This document shows positions 18,581 through 26,190 of a stretch of 64,000 nt of DNA, one piece after another (positions within the stretch are counted from its first letter, which is position 1; each line of letters opens with the position of its first letter). The translations under genes and the position numbers were made by a program. The stretch comes from Luteibaculum sp964627445 (lineage in GTDB: Bacteria > Bacteroidota > Bacteroidia > Flavobacteriales_D > Luteibaculaceae): positions 1-64,000 of the forward strand of contig CAZVJF010000010.1 of NCBI GenBank assembly GCA_964627445.1, in the 5' to 3' direction. A model generated the notes under the pieces. The model saw nothing but the letters and a program-made list of their open reading frames with translations. It made no database searches and was not told where the DNA came from.

Positions 18581-18588
18581 TTAATGCA
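18511..18588. repeat. Nested inverted repeats predicting a three-way junction
   Basis: An outer stem pairs TGGATTAACC (from 18511) with GGTTAATGCA (to 18588), one mismatch. Inside are two separate hairpins: 18521-18544 (CTGAC-AAAGC with GCTTT-C-GTCAG, 10 bp and one bulge) and 18554-18578 (CAAATTATG with CATAATTTG, 9 bp). The element covers the stop codon of the LytTR gene. It has no U tract on either strand. It may be an RNA 3' structure or a remnant of a small mobile repeat; I cannot tell which. Confidence 0.6.
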
Positions 18589-19399
18589 ACCTACTTTTTA
18601 TCTCCTCAATGTAACTGCGCGAAACGGGAATAACGGTATCCGTATCCGATAAACGGAGTCGCAGTCCTTGTGCATTGCCATTGACTTCCACTACGGCATC
18701 TAAGTTTACAAGGTAGGATCTATGGCAGCGAATTACCGAAGGTGCATCGAGTGCCTCTAGGGTATTTTGCAGGGTGTTCCGCTCTACGGTTTTTGCCACG
18801 CTACCGTCTTTTTTATGGTACAGCGCCACGTAGTTTTGCATGGCTTCTGCGTACAGGAGTTCACTTCCAGGTGCTTTCAGGTTGTTATCCGTTTCTTGTT
18901 TTTTCTGAGATCCAGTAGCTATGGAGCTGGCAATGCCTTGGTTCTTCTTAATGGCGTTGAGTTGTACCATTAATCCCGAGAAAGCCAGAGGGAAAATACC
19001 CACCAAAAAGGTGTTCCAGAGCATAAACAGGGCGCCACCCCAGTTCCACCCGCCACCCGAGAGCCACTGCAAATACGCGTAGTTGCCCAAGGCAATCCAC
19101 AACAACAGCAGGGCGGCCTGTAACAGCCACTTGCCCAGGGTAAAGGTGGGAACATCGGTGCGAATGCGCAGCACAAAACGCATCACCACATCGAATACCA
19201 GACCAAAAACAAAGGTGATGCCTCCAAATCCGAGGCATATCCAAAACAAGTTATCGCCTACACCACGAATGCCAAAAGGCTTGAGTACAAAAAGAAACAG
19301 CGTAACAAACAAGGCGATACCCAACATGCTTTTTAAAATAGCACCAAAGGATCCGCGGTCTGGAAAGGGCTCGTTAAATTTTTGTAGAAGCTTTTTCAA
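18581..19399 (-). CDS. Membrane-anchored LytTR DNA-binding regulator
   Basis: Encodes 272 residues if started at TTG 19399, whose TTGA overlaps the TGA stop of the upstream DUF2797 gene; an ATG at 19465 would give 294 residues with a 70-base overlap. The N-terminal half has four membrane spans (LGIALFVTLFLFVLKPFGI, FWICLGFGGITFVFGLVF, WLLQAALLLLWIALGNYAYL, LWNTFLVGIFPLAFSGLM). The C-terminal 100 residues are a LytTR domain (LLYAEAMQNYVALYHKK, RCHRSYLVNLDAVVEV, VIPVSRSYIEEI). It should be a membrane-bound transcription factor, with the signal sensed in the membrane. No partner kinase is adjacent. Confidence 0.87.
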   Translation of the reverse strand: MKKLLQKFNEPFPDRGSFGAILKSMLGIALFVTLFLFVLKPFGIRGVGDNLFWICLGFGGITFVFGLVFDVVMRFVLRIRTDVPTFTLGKWLLQAALLLLWIALGNYAYLQWLSGGGWNWGGALFMLWNTFLVGIFPLAFSGLMVQLNAIKKNQGIASSIATGSQKKQETDNNLKAPGSELLYAEAMQNYVALYHKKDGSVAKTVERNTLQNTLEALDAPSVIRCHRSYLVNLDAVVEVNGNAQGLRLRLSDTDTVIPVSRSYIEEIKSRLH

Positions 19400-20217
19400 A
19401 ACAAGGCTTGTTGATTGGCTTTGCGTTGTTCTAGGGTAATGTGGTAGCCACTGTGGTTGCGCCAATTGAATACGCGGCCATCGCTAAACAACCAGTACTG
19501 GCCCTTAATGCCGCTTAAACGCCCTTCGATTTCGGGTACCTTGTCTAGCTTTAAAGATTTGGCTTTGGTAGGATACTCCAAAACGGGGTAGTTAAACTCC
19601 CAAATATCATCGTTGTCCGAGATAAAATCACGCAACTCTTCGGGCAGCTCGTAGGCCGCATTTTCCTTTTCTTCCAGCAAATCGGCCTCGGCTACGTGAT
19701 TTTTTACCATGGCTTGCCACGAGGTTTTGTCGGAGTAAAAATCTTTGAGGAACACTTCAATATCGCCTGCCAGTTTGCGGTAGGGAACCTCAGCTAAGAT
19801 GATGGCAGCTGCCGCACCTTGATCCAGCCATCGCGTGGGTACTTGTTTTTCTCGGGTAACGCCTACTTTAAGGCCGCTGCTCAGGGCCAAATACACAATG
19901 TGCGGTTGGTTGTGGTTGCGTTCCTCCCATGCTACATCGCGGCCTTTGCCCAGGTGGGCCTCACACAGCTCGGGTTTTATTATGCAGGGTGATGCTTGCG
20001 GAGCATCTCTAAAACAGGGATAGCACAGGCCATCGCCAAAAGTTTTATTGGTATCGCGCCCGCAAAGGGTACAGTTTATTTGCCCGGTGAATTTTAAAAC
20101 CACATCTTTTCCAACCCAGTCGTTTACGGGCATGGATTCATCAAAAGGAAAGCTATATTGCACCTTGGTTTCCTGAATGCGAACCGGCATTTTTTTTACC
20201 ATTCCCTGCAATACCAT
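19396..20217 (-). CDS. DUF2797 protein with zinc-binding cysteines
   Basis: Encodes 273 residues. A four-cysteine cluster (CTLCGRDTNKTFGDGLCYPC, near residues 49-68) looks like a zinc site and is followed by two more cysteines (SPCIIKPELCEAHLG). The centre has VYLALSSGLKVGVTRE and TRWLDQGA, which recall the GIY-YIG nuclease core (strand, KxGxT, Arg). I recognise the family as DUF2797, of unknown function. The TGA stop overlaps the TTG of the LytTR gene, so the two are probably translationally coupled. In-frame ATGs at 20202 and 20190 are alternative starts. Confidence 0.87.
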   Translation of the reverse strand: MVLQGMVKKMPVRIQETKVQYSFPFDESMPVNDWVGKDVVLKFTGQINCTLCGRDTNKTFGDGLCYPCFRDAPQASPCIIKPELCEAHLGKGRDVAWEERNHNQPHIVYLALSSGLKVGVTREKQVPTRWLDQGAAAAIILAEVPYRKLAGDIEVFLKDFYSDKTSWQAMVKNHVAEADLLEEKENAAYELPEELRDFISDNDDIWEFNYPVLEYPTKAKSLKLDKVPEIEGRLSGIKGQYWLFSDGRVFNWRNHSGYHITLEQRKANQQALF

Positions 20218-20263
20218 AGAATTGTGTTGTAATTTTAGTTAGTTGACCAAAATAAAGCAATCC

Positions 20264-21805
20264 ATGGCTTTAAACACGGTTTTGGCGTGGTTCATTCGCA
20301 AAAGAATCCACCAAATAGAGTTGTTCTGTAAGTATCCGCTGGAAGTACAGCAAGAAGTACGGCAAGATTTAATAAAGCGTGCTTCCAATACCCAGTGGGG
20401 GTTGGCGCACCAATTTTCTAAGATAAAAACGCTGCAAGATTTTAAATCGGCCATGCCGTTGCAAGACTACGAGGATATTAAACCCTACGTAGATCGATTG
20501 ATGCAAGGCGAGCAAAACCTCTTGTGGCCTACGGAAATTAAATGGTTTGCCAAGTCTAGCGGTACCACGCAAGACCGCAGCAAGTTTATCCCCGTAAGCC
20601 GGGAAAGTCTGGAAGATTGCCACTACAAAGGCGGAAAAGATTTGCTGAGCCTTTTTTACAATGCCAATCCCGAGGCGCAGATTTACGATGGAAAAAGTCT
20701 GGTTATTGGCGGTAGTAGCGAGATCAATGAGATGAGTGCCGACTCCTATAGTGGCGATTTATCGGCTATCATCATAAAAAATCTACCGTTTTGGGTAGAG
20801 CTAAAGCGTACGCCCCAAAGCAATGTAGCGCTAATGGCCGAGTGGGAGCGCAAGATTGACCAAATGGCCGACATTACCATTGAAGAAGATGTTACCAACA
20901 TTGCAGGAGTACCTTCCTGGACCTTGGTATTGTTAAAGCGCATCCTGGAGAAAACGGGCAAAGAATCCATTGGGCAGGTGTGGCCCAATCTAGAACTGTA
21001 CATGCACGGGGGCGTAAATTTTGAGCCGTATCGCAAGCAGTTTCAAGACTTGTTGCAATTGCCCAACATGCGCTACTACCAAAGTTATAATGCCTCGGAA
21101 GGATATTTTGGGGTGCAAGATGGTAACATGCTGCAAGATATGTTGCTCATGTTGGACTACGGTATTTTCTTTGAGTTCATCCCAGAAGAAGAATGGGACA
21201 AATACCAACCCGAAACGCTGAATCTGGGCGATTTGGAAGCCGGGAAGCAATATGCTTTGGTCATCTCCACCAACGCAGGTTTGTGGCGCTACAAACTGGG
21301 GGATACCATTAAAGTAACATCCACCCAGCCCTTTAAAATTAAGGTGAGTGGAAGAACTAAATTCTTTATCAATGCTTTTGGCGAGGAATTGGTGGTAGAA
21401 AATGCCGACCAAGCCGTGGCTAAGGCGGCCATTATTGCCAACTGTTCGGTAAGCGAGTACAGTGCGGCTCCCGTGTACATGGAGAACAGCGAAACCGGTG
21501 GCCATGAGTGGCTGGTAGAATTTGATAAGCATCCTGAAGATATGGCGCTGTTTACCAAAGCTTTAGATGGAGAGTTGCGCGCTTTAAACTCCGACTATGA
21601 TGCCAAGCGTACGGGCGATTTAACGCTGCGTCCACCCAAATTACACGTAATGCCACAAGGCACCTTTTATGCCTGGTTAAAATCGAAAGGAAAGCTGGGT
21701 GGCCAGCACAAAGTGCCCCGTTTGTATAACGATAGGAAGTTTTTGGATGAGATTTTAGCCTTTTCCAAAGCAAAAATGACCGTTGGAGAAGCTGCTCAGC
21801 GCTAA
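20264..21805 (+). CDS. GH3 auxin-responsive-promoter family acyl-adenylating enzyme
   Basis: Encodes 513 residues from ATG 20264, the first ATG; the family N-terminus fits. It carries the three nucleotide-binding motifs of GH3 enzymes in the ANL superfamily: SSGTTQDRSK (residues 98-107), YNASEGYFG and YKLGDTIKV. Plant GH3 proteins join amino acids to jasmonate or auxin through an acyl-adenylate. Bacterial members are common in Bacteroidota but their substrates are unknown to me. It is divergent from DUF2797 and 32 bp upstream of the deoxynucleoside kinase gene, with which it may be co-transcribed. Confidence 0.9.
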   Translation: MALNTVLAWFIRKRIHQIELFCKYPLEVQQEVRQDLIKRASNTQWGLAHQFSKIKTLQDFKSAMPLQDYEDIKPYVDRLMQGEQNLLWPTEIKWFAKSSGTTQDRSKFIPVSRESLEDCHYKGGKDLLSLFYNANPEAQIYDGKSLVIGGSSEINEMSADSYSGDLSAIIIKNLPFWVELKRTPQSNVALMAEWERKIDQMADITIEEDVTNIAGVPSWTLVLLKRILEKTGKESIGQVWPNLELYMHGGVNFEPYRKQFQDLLQLPNMRYYQSYNASEGYFGVQDGNMLQDMLLMLDYGIFFEFIPEEEWDKYQPETLNLGDLEAGKQYALVISTNAGLWRYKLGDTIKVTSTQPFKIKVSGRTKFFINAFGEELVVENADQAVAKAAIIANCSVSEYSAAPVYMENSETGGHEWLVEFDKHPEDMALFTKALDGELRALNSDYDAKRTGDLTLRPPKLHVMPQGTFYAWLKSKGKLGGQHKVPRLYNDRKFLDEILAFSKAKMTVGEAAQR

Positions 21806-21837
21806 ATGTTTACTTTAGGATCGCAAAAACGGGATTT

Positions 21838-22452
21838 ATGCATATTGCCATTGCTGGAAACATTGGATCTGGAAAAACGACACTCGCAGAATTATTAGGA
21901 AAACATTTTGGCTGGGATGTGCACTATGAAGATCCCATGAACAACCCGTATATCAACGATTTTTATCAAGATATGCAGCGGTGGTCTTTCAACATGCAAA
22001 TCTTTTATCTCAACAGCCGTTTCAATCAGGTGTTGGAAATTCGCAAGAGCGAAAAAGACGTAATACAAGACCGCACCATCTATGAAGATGCCCACATTTT
22101 TGCCCCGAACTTACACGATATGGGCCTGATGACCGGGCGCGATTTTGACAACTACCTGGAGCTTTTTAAGCTCATCGACCAGTTTGTTTCTCCACCCGAT
22201 CTGATCATCTATCTCAAAGGCTCTGTACCCACCTTGGTGTCGCACATCCAAAGTAGAGGAAGGGCCTATGAAGAATCCATACGCCTAGACTACCTGCGCA
22301 AGCTCAACGAGCGCTACGAGGAGTGGGTAGCTTCTTACGATAAGGGTAAAATTTTAGTGGTGGATGTAGATAAAAACAACTTCCACAACAACCCGGAAGA
22401 TCTGGGCGACATCGTAAACCAAATCAATGCCGAAATCAACGGCTTGTTCTAA
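21838..22452 (+). CDS. Deoxynucleoside kinase
   Basis: Encodes 204 residues of the dCK/dGK family. A P-loop GNIGSGKTT starts at residue 7. The catalytic and base-binding region is visible as DRTIYEDAHIF (the family's D/E-R-S motif region), and the LID arginines as QSRGRAYEES. It should phosphorylate a deoxynucleoside from salvage; whether the substrate is dA, dG, dC or broader cannot be read. It follows the GH3 gene by 32 bp on the same strand. Confidence 0.92.
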   Translation: MHIAIAGNIGSGKTTLAELLGKHFGWDVHYEDPMNNPYINDFYQDMQRWSFNMQIFYLNSRFNQVLEIRKSEKDVIQDRTIYEDAHIFAPNLHDMGLMTGRDFDNYLELFKLIDQFVSPPDLIIYLKGSVPTLVSHIQSRGRAYEESIRLDYLRKLNERYEEWVASYDKGKILVVDVDKNNFHNNPEDLGDIVNQINAEINGLF

Positions 22453-22505
22453 AACATTTGGAGTTCACTTTTAACAAGGCGCTAGCTTGATGGTTATCGG
22501 GTTTT

Positions 22506-22538
22506 GCTTCTAACTTTAGGCTTCCAGCTTCCTCCTTT
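22506..22538 (-). repeat. Remnant of low-complexity GGAAGCTGGAAGC-type repeat
   Basis: Read on the minus strand the spacer contains GGAAGCTGGAAGCC followed by TAAAGTTAGAAGC, which would translate as a KLEA/GSLKLEA pattern. Short tandem repeats of this kind are scattered between genes in many Bacteroidota genomes. Here only about two and a half degenerate units remain, next to the pheT promoter. Confidence 0.45.
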
Positions 22539-22543
22539 CTTGT

Positions 22544-22551
22544 TACTTTTG
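22544..22551 (+). promoter_or_regulatory. Candidate -7 box of pheT (TACTTTTG)
   Basis: Matches the Bacteroidota -7 consensus TAnnTTTG exactly, 19 bases before the pheT ATG. No good -33 TTTG box stands at the expected distance. Confidence 0.45.
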
Positions 22552-22570
22552 AACCCTCAAGATTACGCAC

Positions 22571-25000
22571 ATGAAAATTTCCTATAACTGGCTGTTGGAT
22601 TTTTTGCCAGCAGACTACCATCGCAGTCCAGAAGAACTCTCAGAAATACTAACCGATACCGGTCTCGAGGTGGAAGGTGTATCCGAGGTGCACTCGGTAC
22701 CCGGAGGATTGGCAGGCATTGTTATAGGCGAAGTGCTTACCTGCGAAAAACACCAAAATGCCGATAAACTCAAGTGCACCACAGTTAATCTGGGTGGCGA
22801 AACGGTACCCATTGTTTGTGGAGCACCTAACGTAGCGGCCGGCCAAAAGGTGTTGGTGGCTACGGTAGGAAGTACGGTGTATCCTACCGATGGTGAACCT
22901 TTTGAAATTAAGAAAGCCAAGATACGGGGGGAGGTATCGCAAGGCATGATCTGTGCCGAAGACGAGCTAAGCCTGGGCCAAAGCCACGATGGTATTATGG
23001 TGTTGCCCGAAGATGCCCCAGTAGGAGAGAAGGCGGCAACCTACTTTGAAGTGTCATCAGACTACCAAATAGAAATAGGCCTCACACCCAACCGCACCGA
23101 TGCTATGGGGCATTTGGGTGTAGCGCGCGACATTGTGGCCGCACTCAACTGTCGCGAAGGAAAGCAGCTGCAGCTCATCCAACCCAAACCAGAAAATCAA
23201 CTTAGTAAGGGCAATTGCCCTGTTGAGGTATTGGTAGAAGACAGCGAGCGTTGCCCACGCTATGCAGGTGCTGTAGTAGAAAACTTAAGCGTTAAAGAGT
23301 CGCCAAAGTGGCTGCAAAATCGCTTAAAAACCATAGGGTTAAAGCCTATAAACAATGTAGTAGATGTTACCAATTACATCTGCCATGGCTTGGGGCATCC
23401 CATGCATGCCTTTGATTTAGCGCAGGTTTCCGATAATAAAGTGGTAGTGAAGACCTGTAACGAGGGTACCCCGTTTACCACCTTAGACGAGGTGGAGCGC
23501 AAGCTAGACGCTCGCGATTTAATGATATGCAATGCGCAAGACCCCATGTGCATCGCGGGAGTTTTTGGTGGAAAAGATTCGGGGGTATCCAACCAAACCC
23601 AGGCCATTTTTTTAGAGTCGGCTTACTTTAACCCGGTTAGCATTCGCAAAACGGCCAAGCGCCATACCTTAAACACCGATGCTTCTTTCCGGTACGAGCG
23701 CGGTATAGATCCCAATGCTACGATAGATGTGTTGCAGTATGCGGTTTCGCTTTTAGCAGAAGTAGCTGGAGGAAAAATATCGGGTGGATATGCCGATGTA
23801 GTTTCCCAGCTGGAACGCAGTTTCGTAGTAGATTTTTCACCCAAACGCTTTTTTCAGTTGGCGGGAATTACCCTAGCCGAAGAAAAGATGGAAAGCATCT
23901 TGGCAGACTTAGATATTGCCATAAAAGAAAAAACAGCGGAAACCTGGAAACTGGAAGTGCCGGGCTACCGCGCTGATGTAACGCGCCATGCCGACATCTG
24001 CGAAGAAATCTTGCGGATTTACGGATTTAATCAGGTACCCATACCCGAAAAAATTGCACTTACTCCGGGTAAAAAGACCTATCCCAGCCTACACCAATTT
24101 AGAGAAATGCTCTCGGGGCTGCTAAGCGCTAGAGGCTTATCAGAAGGGTTGTCAAACGGACTTACCCGCAGCAGTTTTGCCGATAGCTCTGAGGAAATAG
24201 CCAAGCAATCCATAAGCTTGCTAAATCCTTTGAGCAGCGATTTGGGCATCCTGCGCTCGCACACCGTATTTTCTGCGGTAGAAACGGTACTGCACAACAG
24301 CAAGTTTAGCCAAAGCAAACTGGCCCTTTACGAGTTTGCGAAAAACTACATTAAGCACGGCAATGGCTATGGCGAATCCGAAGAGCTGTGCATTACCTTG
24401 GCCGGAAAGGCCACGGAAGAGTCCTGGATTTCGGGGTGGGAAGATACCCAATGGCATCACCTAAAAAATCTGGTGCATTTGGTGCTGGAACGCTGCGGAC
24501 TGGATAGTGGCGTAAAAACCAAACCGGCAAAAGTGTTCTGGGCCGATTATGCGATGGAAATACAAGTGAAGAAAAAGCCTGTAGTAACCTGGGGTAAAGT
24601 GCACCAAAAATGGTTGCGCGATAACGAAGTAAAGCAACCGGTATACTATGCGCATTTTAACCTTCAAGCTCTGTTTGAGGCCTTTGGTACTCGGAAAAAA
24701 GTAATTCAGGAGCTGCCAAAGTTCCCAGGCTCGCGTAGAGATTTAAGCTTGTTGTTGGATAAGCAAGTTACCTACGATGCTCTAGAAAAAGAAGCCAAAA
24801 AAGCGGCCAGTGCTTTGTTGGAAGACATTTCCTTGTTTGACGTGTACGAGGGTAAAAACCTGCCCGAAGGCAAAAAATCATACGCGCTTAGCTTTTACTT
24901 TAGAGACCCCAAACGCACCTTAACCGATAAGGAAGTGGACGCTAGCATGGATAAAATATCCAACCGACTGTGCACTACCTTTGAGGCAACCCTGCGCTAG
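22571..25000 (+). CDS. pheT: Phenylalanine-tRNA ligase beta subunit
   Basis: Encodes 809 residues, full length for bacterial PheT, which with PheS charges tRNA-Phe. Order: N-terminal B1 (MKISYNWLLDFLP), EMAP/tRNA-binding OB domain (about 40-150; CGAPNVAAGQKV), B3/B4 editing domain (about 210-380; NNVVDVTNYICHGLGHPMHA), B5, the catalytic-like core, and the C-terminal FDX-ACB anticodon-binding domain (about 715-809; KFPGSRRDLSLLLD ... SYALSFYFRDPKRTLTDKEV). pheS is not in this window, so the two subunits are encoded apart, as is common in this phylum. The stop overlaps the next start by one base. Confidence 0.97.
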   Translation: MKISYNWLLDFLPADYHRSPEELSEILTDTGLEVEGVSEVHSVPGGLAGIVIGEVLTCEKHQNADKLKCTTVNLGGETVPIVCGAPNVAAGQKVLVATVGSTVYPTDGEPFEIKKAKIRGEVSQGMICAEDELSLGQSHDGIMVLPEDAPVGEKAATYFEVSSDYQIEIGLTPNRTDAMGHLGVARDIVAALNCREGKQLQLIQPKPENQLSKGNCPVEVLVEDSERCPRYAGAVVENLSVKESPKWLQNRLKTIGLKPINNVVDVTNYICHGLGHPMHAFDLAQVSDNKVVVKTCNEGTPFTTLDEVERKLDARDLMICNAQDPMCIAGVFGGKDSGVSNQTQAIFLESAYFNPVSIRKTAKRHTLNTDASFRYERGIDPNATIDVLQYAVSLLAEVAGGKISGGYADVVSQLERSFVVDFSPKRFFQLAGITLAEEKMESILADLDIAIKEKTAETWKLEVPGYRADVTRHADICEEILRIYGFNQVPIPEKIALTPGKKTYPSLHQFREMLSGLLSARGLSEGLSNGLTRSSFADSSEEIAKQSISLLNPLSSDLGILRSHTVFSAVETVLHNSKFSQSKLALYEFAKNYIKHGNGYGESEELCITLAGKATEESWISGWEDTQWHHLKNLVHLVLERCGLDSGVKTKPAKVFWADYAMEIQVKKKPVVTWGKVHQKWLRDNEVKQPVYYAHFNLQALFEAFGTRKKVIQELPKFPGSRRDLSLLLDKQVTYDALEKEAKKAASALLEDISLFDVYEGKNLPEGKKSYALSFYFRDPKRTLTDKEVDASMDKISNRLCTTFEATLR

Positions 25001-26133
25001 TGAGAATAATCCTCTACATAGTAATCAAAGCCTGGATATGGTTTTCCCTCCGCCTCTTTTTCCACGAGGTAAAGGTGACGGGCAAGGGAAATATACCCAG
25101 CAACAAACCGGTTATTCTTATTGCCAACCATTGCAACACCTTGCTGGATCCCTTGCTTATGGTTACGGCTTTGCGCAAAAAGGTGTGGTTCCTTACCCGA
25201 TCCGATGTGTTTCGGAAAACGCTCATTGCTCGCGTGCTCAATTTCTTAGGAGCCATGCCCGTGTATCGGGTTTCGGATGGATTTAAAGAGCCGCTTAAAA
25301 ACGCGGTCACTTTTTCTCGCTGCCGCACGATACTCAACAATAAGGGCATCTTGGCATTGTTTCCAGAGGGCACGCACTACCAGCACCGTACCCTGCGTCC
25401 TTTAAAGCAGGGCATTATGCGTATTTGGCAAGAAAACCCAGAAGCAGTAGTGGTGCCGGTAGGATTAAATTTTTCGCACCTCTCTAGCAGTAAAGCCAAG
25501 GTGGGTGTGTACTTTGGAGAGGCCATAGCCTACGATCCGGCCATCACCAAGCAGCAGTTGCATACGGCATTGGAACAACAAATGCGCGTAGCAGAAAACT
25601 ATCCCGAAACCGATAGCCTGCTAAATTTATCCTGGAATCAGCACCACATCAATACCATTATTGAGCCTGGCAAAACACCTGCGGCACCGTGGTTAGCCGT
25701 ACGCGATATTTTGGGAAAGTTCCCCACCTTAACCAAGCCCTTTGGTTTTTGGAGTTACGTAAGCAACATGTTACTGGCTGCTGCATGCTTGCCTTTAGTG
25801 CTGGTGGCTGCACCTAGTGAAATTGCCTTTTTATTAGTAAACCGCATTGTACTTCGCGGTATTAAAGATCCTCAGTTTCACCTGGCTATTGCTTGGGTAA
25901 ATAAGCACGTTTGGGTTACCGCATTGGCGTGGATCTGCTTTGCTTTTTGGTGGAATGCGGGACTGTTCTCGGCTTGGGGTATGCTGTTATTGCTCATGCT
26001 CCTCGGGCATATGGTACTGCCTCTGTTTAAGCGCAATGTAGCTTCCTTAATGGCACAAATTCGCTACATATCGCTGGCGAATCCGCAACAGCAAGCTTTT
26101 AAAAGTTGGTTTGAAACCGTTGTAAATCAATAG
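25000..26133 (+). CDS. PlsC-like 1-acyl-glycerol-phosphate acyltransferase family protein
   Basis: Encodes 377 residues starting at GTG 25000, whose G is shared with the TAG stop of pheT (TAGTG). An N-terminal hydrophobic anchor precedes the acyltransferase domain with ANHCNTLLDPLL (the H-x4-D catalytic motif, near residue 44) and ALFPEGTHYQ (glycerol-phosphate-binding motif). The C-terminal 130 residues add about three membrane spans (MLLAAACLPLVLVAAP; WVTALAWICFAFWW; MLLLLMLLGHMVLPLF), longer than plain PlsC. It should transfer acyl groups to a lysophospholipid or related acceptor; the acceptor is unknown. Translational coupling to pheT looks likely. Confidence 0.88.
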   Translation: MRIILYIVIKAWIWFSLRLFFHEVKVTGKGNIPSNKPVILIANHCNTLLDPLLMVTALRKKVWFLTRSDVFRKTLIARVLNFLGAMPVYRVSDGFKEPLKNAVTFSRCRTILNNKGILALFPEGTHYQHRTLRPLKQGIMRIWQENPEAVVVPVGLNFSHLSSSKAKVGVYFGEAIAYDPAITKQQLHTALEQQMRVAENYPETDSLLNLSWNQHHINTIIEPGKTPAAPWLAVRDILGKFPTLTKPFGFWSYVSNMLLAAACLPLVLVAAPSEIAFLLVNRIVLRGIKDPQFHLAIAWVNKHVWVTALAWICFAFWWNAGLFSAWGMLLLLMLLGHMVLPLFKRNVASLMAQIRYISLANPQQQAFKSWFETVVNQ

Positions 26134-26137
26134 GTTA

Positions 26138-26145
26138 TAATTTTG
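26138..26145 (+). promoter_or_regulatory. Candidate -7 box of the small secreted protein gene (TAATTTTG)
   Basis: Fits TAnnTTTG. It overlaps by one base the left arm of the inverted repeat at 26145-26190, so transcription would start inside that repeat. The -33 region is not convincing. Confidence 0.4.
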
Positions 26146-26190
26146 GCATGCGATTTGGTTATTCTTAGCTGAACCAAAATCTTACATGCC
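26145..26190 (+). promoter_or_regulatory. Inverted repeat abutting the start codon (possible operator or leader hairpin)
   Basis: GGCATG pairs with CATGCC and, inside, GATTTGGTT pairs with AACCAAAATC (one bulged A), with an 11-base loop. The right arm ends at 26190, directly before ATG 26191. Its position suggests control of the secreted-protein gene, as an operator at DNA level or as a hairpin at RNA level. It has no T tract, so it is not a normal terminator for the acyltransferase gene. Confidence 0.5.

Noticed and set aside
18511..18588. Integron attC site
   Set aside because: The outer arms resemble GTTRRRY/RYYYAAC only loosely, the fold has three arms rather than one long imperfect hairpin, and no integrase or gene cassettes are near.
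18511..18588. Riboswitch upstream of a plus-strand gene
   Set aside because: No plus-strand gene follows; the next gene on that side is on the minus strand and ends here.
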